Of a DNA stretch of 64,000 nucleotides, positions 9,114 to 16,132 are shown one piece after another. Numbering within the stretch: the first letter of the stretch is position 1; each line of letters begins with the position of its first letter. The DNA lies in the NCBI GenBank assembly GCA_965229695.1, contig OZ245921.1, positions 558,001 through 622,000 of the forward strand, in the 5' to 3' direction. The notes under the pieces are model-generated. The model had not been told where the DNA came from. It did no database searches and saw only the letters and a list, made by a program, of their open reading frames with translations. The position numbers and the translations under genes are program-made. This DNA is from JANSYL01 sp965229695. GTDB taxonomy: Bacteria; Pseudomonadota; Alphaproteobacteria; Rhodobacterales; Rhodobacteraceae.

Positions 9114-9380
9114 CTAAGGCGCAGCAGAAAGCCCTGGCAGGTCGGGCATGCAGGCATCCAGTCGGGCATAGAGCTCGCTAGAAATTCCCTGCTGGCGGTG
9201 TTTTGCATCACCCAAGTCGCTTGTCCTGTTGGACTTCTTCAACTGCTTCAGACCGTTGAAGTGGGGCCGAAGCTCTTTGGGGATCGTGAGTAGAACGTAG
9301 TATTTCCCCTTGTTTTTTTGCCAACGAAGTAGCGGGGTAGTTAGACATACGTATACTCCAAAGCATCCTCCATCGGACAC
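9114..9380 (-). pseudogene. Truncated tyrosine-recombinase (phage integrase) N-terminus
   Basis: Eighty-eight codons, of which KGKYYVLLTIPKELRPHF followed by LKKSNRTSDLGDAKHRQQGISSELYARLDA matches the N-terminal arm-binding region of phage-type integrases (y-Y-v-x-x-x-V-P-k-x-L-R... r-S-L-x-T-x-d-x-x-x-A). Integrases of this type have about 350-400 residues and a catalytic R-H-R-Y domain. Here the frame ends after about 90 codons and no catalytic part is visible in 8900-9114. It begins 44 bp beyond the 3' end of tRNA-Ser, the usual position for an integrase that used this tRNA as its attachment site. An A-rich run near 9311-9317 may hide a frameshift near the start, because another frame offers an ATG there. 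It is probably the relic of an older element, not part of the island on the other side of the tRNA. Confidence 0.55.
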
Positions 9381-9423
9381 TTCAAGTGACTAATATATTG
9401 AGAAAAAAGGCAACCAGAGTTGA

Positions 9424-9513
9424 TGGCGGAGACGAAGGGATTCGAACCCTCGAGACGGTTTCCCGCCTACTCCCTTAGCAGGGGAGCGCCTTCGACCACT
9501 CGGCCACGTCTCC
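9424..9513 (-). tRNA. tRNA-Ser(GCT)
   Basis: Reading the minus strand, acceptor GGAGACG (9513-9507) pairs with CGTCTCC (9434-9428), followed by discriminator G and an encoded CCA (9426-9424). The anticodon stem CTCCC/GGGAG encloses loop CTGCTAA, giving anticodon GCT for AGC/AGU serine codons. A long variable arm and the T-loop GGTTCGAATCC complete a class II tRNA. Its 5' half, including the anticodon loop, is duplicated exactly at 12227-12268, so the 5' half and the promoter of this intact copy were supplied by the integrated island. Confidence 0.97.
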
Positions 9514-9514
9514 G
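9473..9514 (-). repeat. Attachment-site repeat, left copy (inside intact tRNA-Ser)
   Basis: Forty-two bases identical to 12227-12268, covering the tRNA 5' end through the anticodon loop plus two stem bases. Identity stops at both edges (c/g at 9472 versus 12226; t/c at 9515 versus 12269), as expected for att sites formed by site-specific recombination. Confidence 0.85.
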
Positions 9515-9520
9515 TCGACC

Positions 9521-9549
9521 TGAATACGCCCCAACCCACTGAATAACAA
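9521..9549 (-). promoter_or_regulatory. Candidate sigma-70 promoter for tRNA-Ser, supplied by the island
   Basis: On the minus strand, TTGTTA (9549-9544), a 17-bp spacer and TATTCA (9526-9521) precede the tRNA 5' end by 7 bp. This sequence lies inside the island boundary, so it would replace the original chromosomal promoter, which remains at 12275-12303 next to the truncated copy. Confidence 0.45.
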
Positions 9550-9765
9550 CCAGTTTTTCTAGCGGCGCGCACTTCTTCCTAAGTCTCTGATTTTCGTTGG
9601 TTTTCGTTGGCTTTTCAGGGAATTCACAGGAATTTCTAGCGGATTGGCACAAAACTGACACAGAGCCGCAAGCGCAAACCTACATTTAGTGTCAGAATCT
9701 TTAAGATATGCGAATATACGCGCATATATTGTGGCAGGCGATGCACTAGGGCGCTGCAAGAGCCA

Positions 9766-9779
9766 GGGAGCGCCTTCGA
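9766..9779. repeat. Partial third copy of the attachment core
   Basis: GGGAGCGCCTTCGA is identical to positions 9482-9495 and 12236-12249 in the two att repeats (D-arm to anticodon-stem region of the tRNA). A chance 14-base match in such a short element is unlikely. It may be a secondary att site or the scar of a nested insertion. Confidence 0.45.
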
Positions 9780-10011
9780 TGGCGCACTCGTCTAGAACTA
9801 GTCAAACTGACGGTTGGATCTAAGACGGCGCCGGTAGACGCATCGGTGAGACGTGCTTGACGGGAAGTCGCTTCACTCTCCTCCAACCAGGCAACACAGC
9901 CGGAAGGGCGGCATCCTGCCGTTGGACCACTGTTGCAAGATTTGTGAAAAACTTGACTGGTCGCTTCGTCCTTCTGACAGCATCCGGTTCCTTGTAGAGT
10001 TCCGGGGGTAG

Positions 10012-11103
10012 TCACTTTAGAACGCGCAACTGCCTTCTGACGCCATCTTCGCCTTTTACACCGTATATTTCTCTTACATCTTCAACTGAAAAACTCAGCA
10101 TAGAGGCAAAATCACTTACGGCATATCCAAGGTCATTCTCGTGCAGCGTCAGTATCTGTTCATAAAGCTGAGGTTTCTCAGGTGGGAACTGTGTCTCGTC
10201 CGGTTCTCTTGTCTTCCAGCCGCGAGCGCTGAGTTGGCGCCAGAGATACCCGGATTGGTTTCCGCTCAGCAGGCCGTTGGCTCCTGCCTTGTACAACAAC
10301 GAAGCAATGGATACGCGCCAATACATCTTATGTCTGGCAAGCCGATCAAGCGTGATTTTTCCACCAATCAGGTCTGGTCGAACCTGTGCGAATGGCGCAA
10401 GAAACTCACCTGCAAAAGTGTCGGCTTCGTTTTCCATCTCCTCTGTAGGAACTGAATGCATAATCAGATGCCCCAGTTCATGTGCAAGAGAGTGCCTCAT
10501 GCGGTCAGGGGGTGCTGATTCATTGAGAAAAATCAACGGGGGAACATCCCGAAGCCGCATCGTTACCCCATCAATCTTTGCATGGAGCTTGCAGTGTATA
10601 ACCAGAATGCCCGCGCGCTCGCAGAGCGCCGTAAGGTTTCCAATTGGACCGTCTGGGATCATCCACGTCCGCCGCATAAAGGCAGCAACCTTGTCAGCGC
10701 CGCCTAAGTCTTCTGCATCAAGGCGCGGTAGAGGCAGTTCATTCTCCAAATCAACGGCCTGCAGAAACCTGCGGATATGCATAATGCGGAGGTTCAGTTC
10801 CGCACGAAGCCGCTTTAGCTCTGTTGCACCAACCGAAGCCTTCTTTCGCCAGGATGGTTCATGAACGCTTAGCGGCAATCCGGAAAGCTCGTCTGCTTGG
10901 AAGAAGAAGGAGGCCGGAAAATTCAGAGCTTTGGATATTGCGCTGATGGTTTCAGGTTGTGGTGGCGCATTAAGCAAGCCTTGCTCGATTCTGGAGTAAT
11001 GCCCTTGGTTGAGGCCAGCCATATCAGCAACCTCGGACTGACTCCTCTCTCGGTACTGCCTCGCCAGAAGCAGTAGCTCGTGATTGAACTTGTCGGGCAT
11101 CAT
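10012..11103 (-). CDS. XRE-type regulator fused to ImmA/IrrE metallopeptidase
   Basis: A 363-residue protein. Residues about 10-65 form an XRE helix-turn-helix (RSQSEVADMAGLNQGHYSRIEQG). The C-terminal half carries the zinc motif HELGH at 208-212 and a downstream acidic ligand in MENEADTFAGEFLAP near residue 226, the signature of the ImmA/IrrE (COG2856, DUF955) family. Known members cleave a repressor or antitoxin in response to DNA damage or mobile elements; here the HTH and the peptidase are in one chain. Its start overlaps the stop of the preceding gene by ATGA, so the two are translationally coupled. It is island cargo at a tRNA hotspot, which suggests a stress, immunity or toxin-antitoxin-like role, but the target is unknown. 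Confidence 0.9.
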   Translation of the reverse strand: MMPDKFNHELLLLARQYRERSQSEVADMAGLNQGHYSRIEQGLLNAPPQPETISAISKALNFPASFFFQADELSGLPLSVHEPSWRKKASVGATELKRLRAELNLRIMHIRRFLQAVDLENELPLPRLDAEDLGGADKVAAFMRRTWMIPDGPIGNLTALCERAGILVIHCKLHAKIDGVTMRLRDVPPLIFLNESAPPDRMRHSLAHELGHLIMHSVPTEEMENEADTFAGEFLAPFAQVRPDLIGGKITLDRLARHKMYWRVSIASLLYKAGANGLLSGNQSGYLWRQLSARGWKTREPDETQFPPEKPQLYEQILTLHENDLGYAVSDFASMLSFSVEDVREIYGVKGEDGVRRQLRVLK

Positions 11104-11711
11104 GCACTGTCTTTTTTGTTCTTGCTGCCTGTTCCGGCTGCTTGGCCTTTAAGCTTGGCCAGTTTGGCTGTGTTCTGTTCAGGCTCGACAAGTGGCAGTT
11201 GAACTGCATCATCTACGGCACCAGCACCGTCAAGCTCGATCTTCCAGAGGTATCGGCCGTTTACGCTGGCCACAACGCCAACCCAAATCAAATCGCGTTC
11301 GAACTGATCTGCCACATAGCACAGCTTCACACGCTGCAGCCCCTCAAAACCGTATAGATCGACCTCGTGGTCGTCGAAAGCTTGAGCCTCTTCGGTTGGG
11401 AAGTTGCGGGTGATAAGTGACGCATCCGCATGCTTCAAACGGAGAAGCACTTCGTCATCAAAAATGAGCGACACAGTATCTCTGTGCTCAACAATCGAAA
11501 CGCCGTCATCGTGCGACGCAATTACAGCAAGACGATTTGTCACCTCTTCCCAAACCATATGACGAGAAGAAGACTTGCGCCGCCACTTATGGCGCTGAGG
11601 GAAACCTTCTTGAAAGGCCTTCCAGCCACCTTGGACGGCCTTGTAAATCTGCGTTCCGCGCTCATTTTCGAGCAGAACCTGGCGGACGTGTTCTTCAAGC
11701 GGCAATGGCAT
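11100..11711 (-). CDS. Uncharacterised partner of the ImmA/IrrE peptidase
   Basis: A hypothetical protein of 203 residues from ATG 11711 (MPLPLEEHVRQVL); an in-frame start at 11747 would add 12 residues. There is no signal peptide or membrane segment. The middle (residues about 85-165) looks like a compact alpha/beta domain with LLRLKHADASLITRNFPTEEA, then LCYVADQFERDLIWVGVV and LWKIEL. The last 30 residues are Lys-rich and probably disordered. From memory, proteins with the same pattern (R-x-K-x-L/A...N-x-P-T...W-x-I-x-L) are recurrent neighbours of XRE-ImmA/IrrE genes, but I know of no assigned function. The 4-bp ATGA overlap with the peptidase gene indicates fixed stoichiometry. It could be the substrate, inhibitor or effector of the peptidase. 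Confidence 0.75.
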   Translation of the reverse strand: MPLPLEEHVRQVLLENERGTQIYKAVQGGWKAFQEGFPQRHKWRRKSSSRHMVWEEVTNRLAVIASHDDGVSIVEHRDTVSLIFDDEVLLRLKHADASLITRNFPTEEAQAFDDHEVDLYGFEGLQRVKLCYVADQFERDLIWVGVVASVNGRYLWKIELDGAGAVDDAVQLPLVEPEQNTAKLAKLKGQAAGTGSKNKKDSA

Positions 11712-11766
11712 AGCTCGGGCCTCGTAGTTTTTAACACTATGCAACACCGTTTTTACATTATCAATA

Positions 11767-12057
11767 TCAAAATATGCGTGCGACTATGTTTTTGGGGCCG
11801 CCGCGCGTTCGCGAGTTGTTCACGACTCCTGAGTTTGTTTCTTCCAGTGGCCGGTCAACGGGCACCGTGTCACTCTTCAAGCCGACGGCTTTTTGTGCAT
11901 TCGCGTCGACATTTAACTGGATGGCCTTTTCACCCGCCGTCAAATCCACGGTGAACTTGGCAAGCTAATTGTCGGCTGTGAATACCATTGGCATCCCTGC
12001 CACGCCTTTACCTTGGGGTCTGCCCTGATCTTCTGCAAACGCCACCAACACGCGCAT
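11767..12057 (-). pseudogene. Small hypothetical gene interrupted by an in-frame TAG
   Basis: From ATG 12057 the frame reads MRVLVAFAEDQGRPQGK... MVFTADN, meets TAG at 11967-11965, and continues in the same frame as LAKFTVDLTAGEKAIQLNVDA and on to a TGA at 11767. Joined, this would be about 95 residues. Both halves look protein-like and stay in register, which suggests one nonsense mutation rather than two unrelated frames. A purine-rich AGAGA lies 5 bp upstream of the ATG. It sits 55 bp upstream of the ImmA/IrrE partner gene on the same strand, so it may once have been the first gene of that operon. The product family is not recognised. An alternative is a short intact 30-codon peptide. Bases 12058-12226 are AT-rich with no gene seen. 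Confidence 0.35.
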
Positions 12058-12226
12058 CCGATCTCTAGACCTCAAACCGAACAATTAAATCTCTTGCAGA
12101 AAGTGCTGAGTAGATCGGCAGCGAGCACCACAAACTTAGCTCCAAAAGTGACACAAGGCAGGCACACCAAATCCAATAATCTCTCATAATAACTTGAAAT
12201 TAAACATATTTTTTTGAGATTTGGCG

Positions 12227-12268
12227 CCTTAGCAGGGGAGCGCCTTCGACCACTCGGCCACGTCTCCG
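12227..12268 (-). repeat. Attachment-site repeat, right copy (orphan 5' half of tRNA-Ser)
   Basis: Forty-two bases identical to 9473-9514. It keeps the 5' acceptor strand, the D-arm and the anticodon loop GCT, then breaks into island sequence, so it cannot fold into a tRNA. Upstream (12275-12303) is a promoter-like sequence, consistent with this being the chromosomal side of the original tRNA gene. Confidence 0.85.
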
Positions 12269-12274
12269 CCTGCC

Positions 12275-12303
12275 GTCCTATCGGGCGGGGTTCCGGAAAA
12301 CAA
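12275..12303 (-). promoter_or_regulatory. Candidate ancestral tRNA-Ser promoter, now facing the island
   Basis: On the minus strand, TTGTTT (12303-12298), a 17-bp spacer and TAGGAC (12280-12275) precede the orphan tRNA half by 7 bp, the same geometry as at 9521-9549. No terminator is visible between it and the minus-strand island genes, so it could transcribe them. Confidence 0.4.
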
Positions 12304-12318
12304 GGCGGAAATGAAAGC

Positions 12319-13125
12319 CTAGCTGGTTGGGGCGTTCGGGTCGGTTTCTGAGACATCGACCGTCAGGTCATCGACCGCCCAGGCTTCACCTGGATACGGC
12401 GAACGCCCGTTGCGGCCCATCGCGAAATCCATCGATTCACCGGGATTTCGCACCACGACCTGCACTGTGTAATCAGATTCACGGTTCACGTTGGACCGGA
12501 TCGCATCCCGATTGCGCGTCGCACCGTTTTCGATGGTGTTATTGGCGATCTCAAGTCGTTGTTCGATCACATCATCGTCGCGGATACGGCGGTTTTCGAT
12601 GAAGCGATAGGCGACCTGGGTTTCATCGCTGTCATCGGCGATCAACTGATCGATGGCACCGTCGCGCAGCGAGGTTGCATCGATCATCGCCCCATCGACA
12701 AACAAGCGGAAATCATCATTGGGTTCCCACCGACCGACGGTGGTGAGTTCAAATTCGATCACGGCAAACTCCGTGTCCGCCGGGAAATCGAAGGTGTTGC
12801 TGACCACCGGCTCGCCGCTTTGATCGTAAAACGGTCCCAGAACACCGGTCAGCGTCGGGTCTTGGTGCGCAGAAATCGTTGTCACCCAATCCGAAAATCC
12901 GTTGTCGAAATCAAAGGAACGCGATTGAGAAAACACCACACCGGGCACAGAAATGGCGTGCATATGGCCCGTAATGGAGCGGCTAAGGGTTTCTACCCCT
13001 CCGGAAATAACCGAGACAGACGCCAGGCCGACGCCCACAACAGCGGCGGTCATGACCGTCCAATCGGCGGTGATTGCACCCTCTTCCGAGGTGCAGAACG
13101 CATAAATTTCATTCGGGCAAGGCAC
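12319..13125 (-). CDS. Flp-pilin-like N-terminus fused to an exported domain, function unknown
   Basis: A 268-residue protein. Residues 12-45 (TSEEGAITADWTVMTAAVVGVG) resemble the start of alphaproteobacterial Flp-type pilins: a charged residue, Gly-Ala cleavage-like site and a hydrophobic helix. The following 220 residues are rich in Asp, Asn and beta-type sequence (FDFDNGFSDW near 71; EAWAVDDLTVDVSE near the end), reminiscent of secreted jelly-roll carbohydrate-binding modules. The protein is therefore probably membrane-anchored with an outside domain. No pilus-assembly gene is nearby. The upstream gap 13126-13364 contains nothing I can name. The start could also be internal, near the EEGAIT region. 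Confidence 0.6.
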   Translation of the reverse strand: MPCPNEIYAFCTSEEGAITADWTVMTAAVVGVGLASVSVISGGVETLSRSITGHMHAISVPGVVFSQSRSFDFDNGFSDWVTTISAHQDPTLTGVLGPFYDQSGEPVVSNTFDFPADTEFAVIEFELTTVGRWEPNDDFRLFVDGAMIDATSLRDGAIDQLIADDSDETQVAYRFIENRRIRDDDVIEQRLEIANNTIENGATRNRDAIRSNVNRESDYTVQVVVRNPGESMDFAMGRNGRSPYPGEAWAVDDLTVDVSETDPNAPTS

Positions 13126-13364
13126 GAGCAGACGTCCTCCCTCAATATGGCAGCACGCCTAATAAAGCGCCAAAACTTGCCAAATCTGAGGCAACTTTTA
13201 GATGTTTTGTTGCCGGAGAGAGGTATTCGCCTTCCCGTAAAGGGTTTTGGTACGGGATCAATCAAACAGCGCCCAGAAACTCGACCGCGATAAGTGATCG
13301 GAATGGCACGCCGCTCCGACGACGACGCCTCGCCTACACTCGGCGCGCCGCGTCGGATGCGGAC

Positions 13365-14462
13365 TCAGGCGTTGAACAAGAAATGCAGAACGTCGCCGTC
13401 CTTAACCTCGTATCCTTTGCCTTCGACGCGCATTTTACCGGCATCTTTTGCCGCCTGTTCGCTGCCGCTGGCGATGTAATCGTCGTAGCCAATGGTCTCG
13501 GCCCGGATGAACCCACGTTCGAAATCGCCATGGATGACCCCAGCGGCCTGCGGGGCCAAAGTGCCCTGGCGGATGGTCCAGGCGCGTGCCTCTTTCGGGC
13601 CAACGGTGAAATACGTCTCCAGGCTTAGGAGCGCATAGCCCGCGCGAATGAGCCGGTCGAGCCCGGCTTCCTCAAGCCCCATTTCCTCCAGGAACATCTG
13701 CGCCTCATCCGCGTCAAGCTGGCTGATCTCTTCTTCGATCTGGGCCGAGATGATGACATGGGCAGCCCCCTGCGCCTCGGCCATCTCGATGACCTTGGCG
13801 GAATGATCATTGCCCGTCGAGCCCGAGGCTTCATCGACATTACAAACATAAAGAACCGGCTTCGTGGTCAAAAGCTGAAGCATGGACCAGGCTTTGGCAT
13901 CTTCGGCATCAACCTCGACCATGCGGGCGGGTTTGCCGTCTTCCAGCATGGCCTGCGCGGCTTTCAGCAAGCGTTCTTGCTGTACCGCCTCTTTGTCACC
14001 GCCACGCACCTTGCGCACGATGTTTTGCAGCCGCTTTTCGATGCTTTCCAAATCGGCCAGCATCAGTTCGGTTTCGATCACCTCGGCATCGGCCAGCGGG
14101 TCAACACGGCCTTCGACATGGGTGACATCGCCATCTTCAAAACAGCGCAGCACCTGAGCGATGGCGTCGGTTTCGCGGATATTGGCCAGGAACTGGTTGC
14201 CCAACCCCTCCCCTTTCGAGGCACCTTTGACCAGCCCCGCGATATCGACAAAGGTCATGCGGGCCGGGATCACCTGTTTCGATTTCGCCAGATCGGCCAG
14301 CCGATCCAAACGCGGATCGGGCACCGCCACCTCACCCACATTGGGTTCGATGGTGCAAAACGGGAAATTCGCCGCCTGGGCCGCGGCGGTTTTGGTCAAC
14401 GCGTTGAACAAGGTCGATTTGCCCACATTCGGCAAACCAACAATCCCCATCTTGAAACCCAT
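13365..14462 (-). CDS. ychF: Ribosome-associated P-loop ATPase/GTPase YchF (Obg-like OLA1)
   Basis: A 365-residue protein with the P-loop GLPNVGKST at residues 9-17, the switch region NFPFCTIEPN, the DIAGLVKGASKGEGLGN motif, a coiled middle section and a C-terminal TGS domain (residues about 280-360, GFIRAETIGYDDY). YchF proteins bind ATP, associate with ribosomes and respond to oxidative stress. ATG 14462 is supported by AGGGA about 8 bp upstream; the longer frame to 14519 lacks a signal. It is a single-gene unit converging on nothing nearby. Confidence 0.97.
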   Translation of the reverse strand: MGFKMGIVGLPNVGKSTLFNALTKTAAAQAANFPFCTIEPNVGEVAVPDPRLDRLADLAKSKQVIPARMTFVDIAGLVKGASKGEGLGNQFLANIRETDAIAQVLRCFEDGDVTHVEGRVDPLADAEVIETELMLADLESIEKRLQNIVRKVRGGDKEAVQQERLLKAAQAMLEDGKPARMVEVDAEDAKAWSMLQLLTTKPVLYVCNVDEASGSTGNDHSAKVIEMAEAQGAAHVIISAQIEEEISQLDADEAQMFLEEMGLEEAGLDRLIRAGYALLSLETYFTVGPKEARAWTIRQGTLAPQAAGVIHGDFERGFIRAETIGYDDYIASGSEQAAKDAGKMRVEGKGYEVKDGDVLHFLFNA

Positions 14463-14703
14463 GATCTGTCCCTTTCGGCCAATTGGCGGCCTTCTATGTC
14501 GGGATGGCCGGGGGGGCAATAGGACGCCCTTCGCCCCCTCTAGACAGGCGCGCCAGGTTTGCGTAATCAGCCCCAGTCAACGTTTTTTGTCAGAAGGCGA
14601 CGTCGCCATGATTTGCGCAGAGCTGGTCTAACCCAAACGGCCTCTAAGACCACCGTTACCCTATTCTGCGACTTTGAGCGCCGGTTCGCCGGCTGACAGA
14701 CCC

Positions 14704-16032
14704 ATGACATTCAAATCACATTTGCCCACGGCCTCCGCGCGGGCCGAGTTCTGGCCCCTGGTCAAACTATCTGTCCCTTTGACGATTGGCCTATTGGCCG
14801 CAACCGCCATTGGCGTTGTCGATACCATCATGATCGCGCCCTTGGGCACCGTGCCGCTGGCGGCGGCGGGCATCACAACAGCTGTGCTGATCATCCTGAT
14901 CTCGGCCCTTTGGGGCTTTATCACCGTGATCGGCGTGCAGATTGCCACGGCCGAAGGCGCGCAAGATAGGGTCGAGGTATCGGCCCATCTGAAAAGCGGC
15001 CTGGTTTTGGCGGCGCTGGGGGGCGGCGCTGGCATGCTGTTGATGCTGGCGATCTTCCCGTTTCTTGGCCCCATCGGGCAGCCCGATGAGGTGGTCGCGA
15101 TTGTTGGCCCCTATTGGCTTTCGATGACGATCTGGATGGTGCCCTTCACCGTCTTTTTCGCACTCAAGGCACTTTATGATGGGGTTGGGCGCGAATGGAC
15201 GGGGGTGGCGTTTTCCTATCTCGGGGTCGTCACCAACATTCCGGCCAATTACCTGCTGATCCATGTGGCTGGTTTTGGCCTGCTGGGCGCGGGTCTGGCC
15301 AGCATCCTATCGCAATCGGTGTCGTTGCTGGCGGCCCTGCTCTATTGGCGTTTGGCGCCCAGCATGGCCCCGTTTCGCGCGCCGGGCCCGGTTGAATGGG
15401 TGCGGATACGACAGCAGTGGCGAGAAAGCCTGCCGCTTTGCCTCGGGTATGGCGGTGAAGGCGGGGCCTATGCCTTTATCGGGATCATGATGGGTTGGGT
15501 TGGGGCCGCCGCCCTTGCCGCGCATCAGGTGGCAAATGCCGTCGCTGGCCTGGCCTATGTGATCCCGCTGGGCATGGCAGGCGCGGTGTCGATCCGGATT
15601 GGGCAGGCCATCGGTGGCAAACGCCACGACAGACTACGCGCGATCCTGAAAGCCGGGCTTTTGATCGTCACCTTCTGGCAGGGTTCAGTCGCGCTGATCT
15701 TCCTGCTGGGTGGCCGCAAAATCGCTGAGACCCTGACAAGCGACCCAGAGGTGATCGCCCTGGCCACCGCTCTGTTCCTGATCCTGGCCTTGATGCAGAT
15801 CATCGATGGCATCCAGTCAACGACCCTGGGCGCGCTTCGGGGGATGATGGATAATCGCGTGCCCACGGCAATCACGCTGACCGCCTATTGGCCGCTGGCC
15901 CTGCCCGCCGCCTATTTCGCGGGCATCGTGTTTGATTTCGGCGCGGTGGGGCTGTGGCTGGGCTTTACGCTCGGCATCGCCATCGCGGCGGTGGCCCTGC
16001 CCATCCGCTTTTGGCGCAAAACCGCGATCTAA
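14704..16032 (+). CDS. MATE-family multidrug/Na+ antiporter
   Basis: A 442-residue integral membrane protein with about 12 hydrophobic segments arranged as two similar halves (ATAIGVVDTIMIAPLG in the first; AHQVANAVAGLAYVIPLGMAGAVSIRIGQAIGG in the second, a typical MATE signature). It is expected to export cationic compounds in exchange for H+ or Na+ across the inner membrane. ATG 14704 is chosen over an in-frame TTG at 14674, but the ribosome site is weak. trpA follows 100 bp downstream on the same strand; joint transcription is possible but not evident. Confidence 0.9.
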   Translation: MTFKSHLPTASARAEFWPLVKLSVPLTIGLLAATAIGVVDTIMIAPLGTVPLAAAGITTAVLIILISALWGFITVIGVQIATAEGAQDRVEVSAHLKSGLVLAALGGGAGMLLMLAIFPFLGPIGQPDEVVAIVGPYWLSMTIWMVPFTVFFALKALYDGVGREWTGVAFSYLGVVTNIPANYLLIHVAGFGLLGAGLASILSQSVSLLAALLYWRLAPSMAPFRAPGPVEWVRIRQQWRESLPLCLGYGGEGGAYAFIGIMMGWVGAAALAAHQVANAVAGLAYVIPLGMAGAVSIRIGQAIGGKRHDRLRAILKAGLLIVTFWQGSVALIFLLGGRKIAETLTSDPEVIALATALFLILALMQIIDGIQSTTLGALRGMMDNRVPTAITLTAYWPLALPAAYFAGIVFDFGAVGLWLGFTLGIAIAAVALPIRFWRKTAI

Positions 16033-16132
16033 GGCGTTTCAGGGCGGCGGCAGGCCGCGCTTTGCCGCCCCCCATTGATTTCCGCCGTGCATTGGCCCAC
16101 ACGGGGGGCCGAGCTTGCCGAAGGGAACCGCC

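Larger units (their letters stand above)
9515..10011. other. Island segment without a supportable gene
   Basis: About 500 bp. It begins with a candidate tRNA promoter (9521-9549) and holds a 14-bp partial copy of the attachment core (9766-9779). An 89-codon minus-strand frame (9746-10015) overlaps the end of the ImmA/IrrE gene by GTGA, but its composition (many Ser, Arg and Cys in unconvincing order) does not look like a real protein. Bases 9660-9735 are AT-rich. I see no RNA gene. Confidence 0.5.
9473..12268. mobile_element. Small genomic island integrated into tRNA-Ser(GCT)
   Basis: A 42-bp perfect direct repeat (9473-9514 and 12227-12268) bounds about 2.7 kb that is visibly more AT-rich than the surrounding DNA. 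Inside are an XRE/ImmA-IrrE metallopeptidase gene, its coupled upstream partner and a small broken gene, all on the minus strand, plus about 0.5 kb without a supportable gene. No integrase lies between the repeats; the only recombinase remnant is outside, on the 3' side of the tRNA. The element either lost its integrase or is moved in trans. The repeat corresponds to the 5' half of the tRNA rather than the usual 3' end. Confidence 0.75.

Noticed and set aside
9793..9804. XbaI-SpeI polylinker-like TCTAGAACTAGT, suggesting vector contamination
   Set aside because: The bases on both sides do not continue as a cloning-vector polylinker, so it is a chance match.
9746..10015. Third cargo gene of 89 codons overlapping the ImmA/IrrE gene by GTGA
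   Set aside because: The translation has no protein-like pattern, ends in an Arg/Ser run over the partial att core, and has no similarity I recognise.
12227..12268. A second tRNA-Ser gene
   Set aside because: Only the 5' half to the anticodon loop is present; the sequence beyond cannot form the 3' anticodon stem, variable arm or T-arm.
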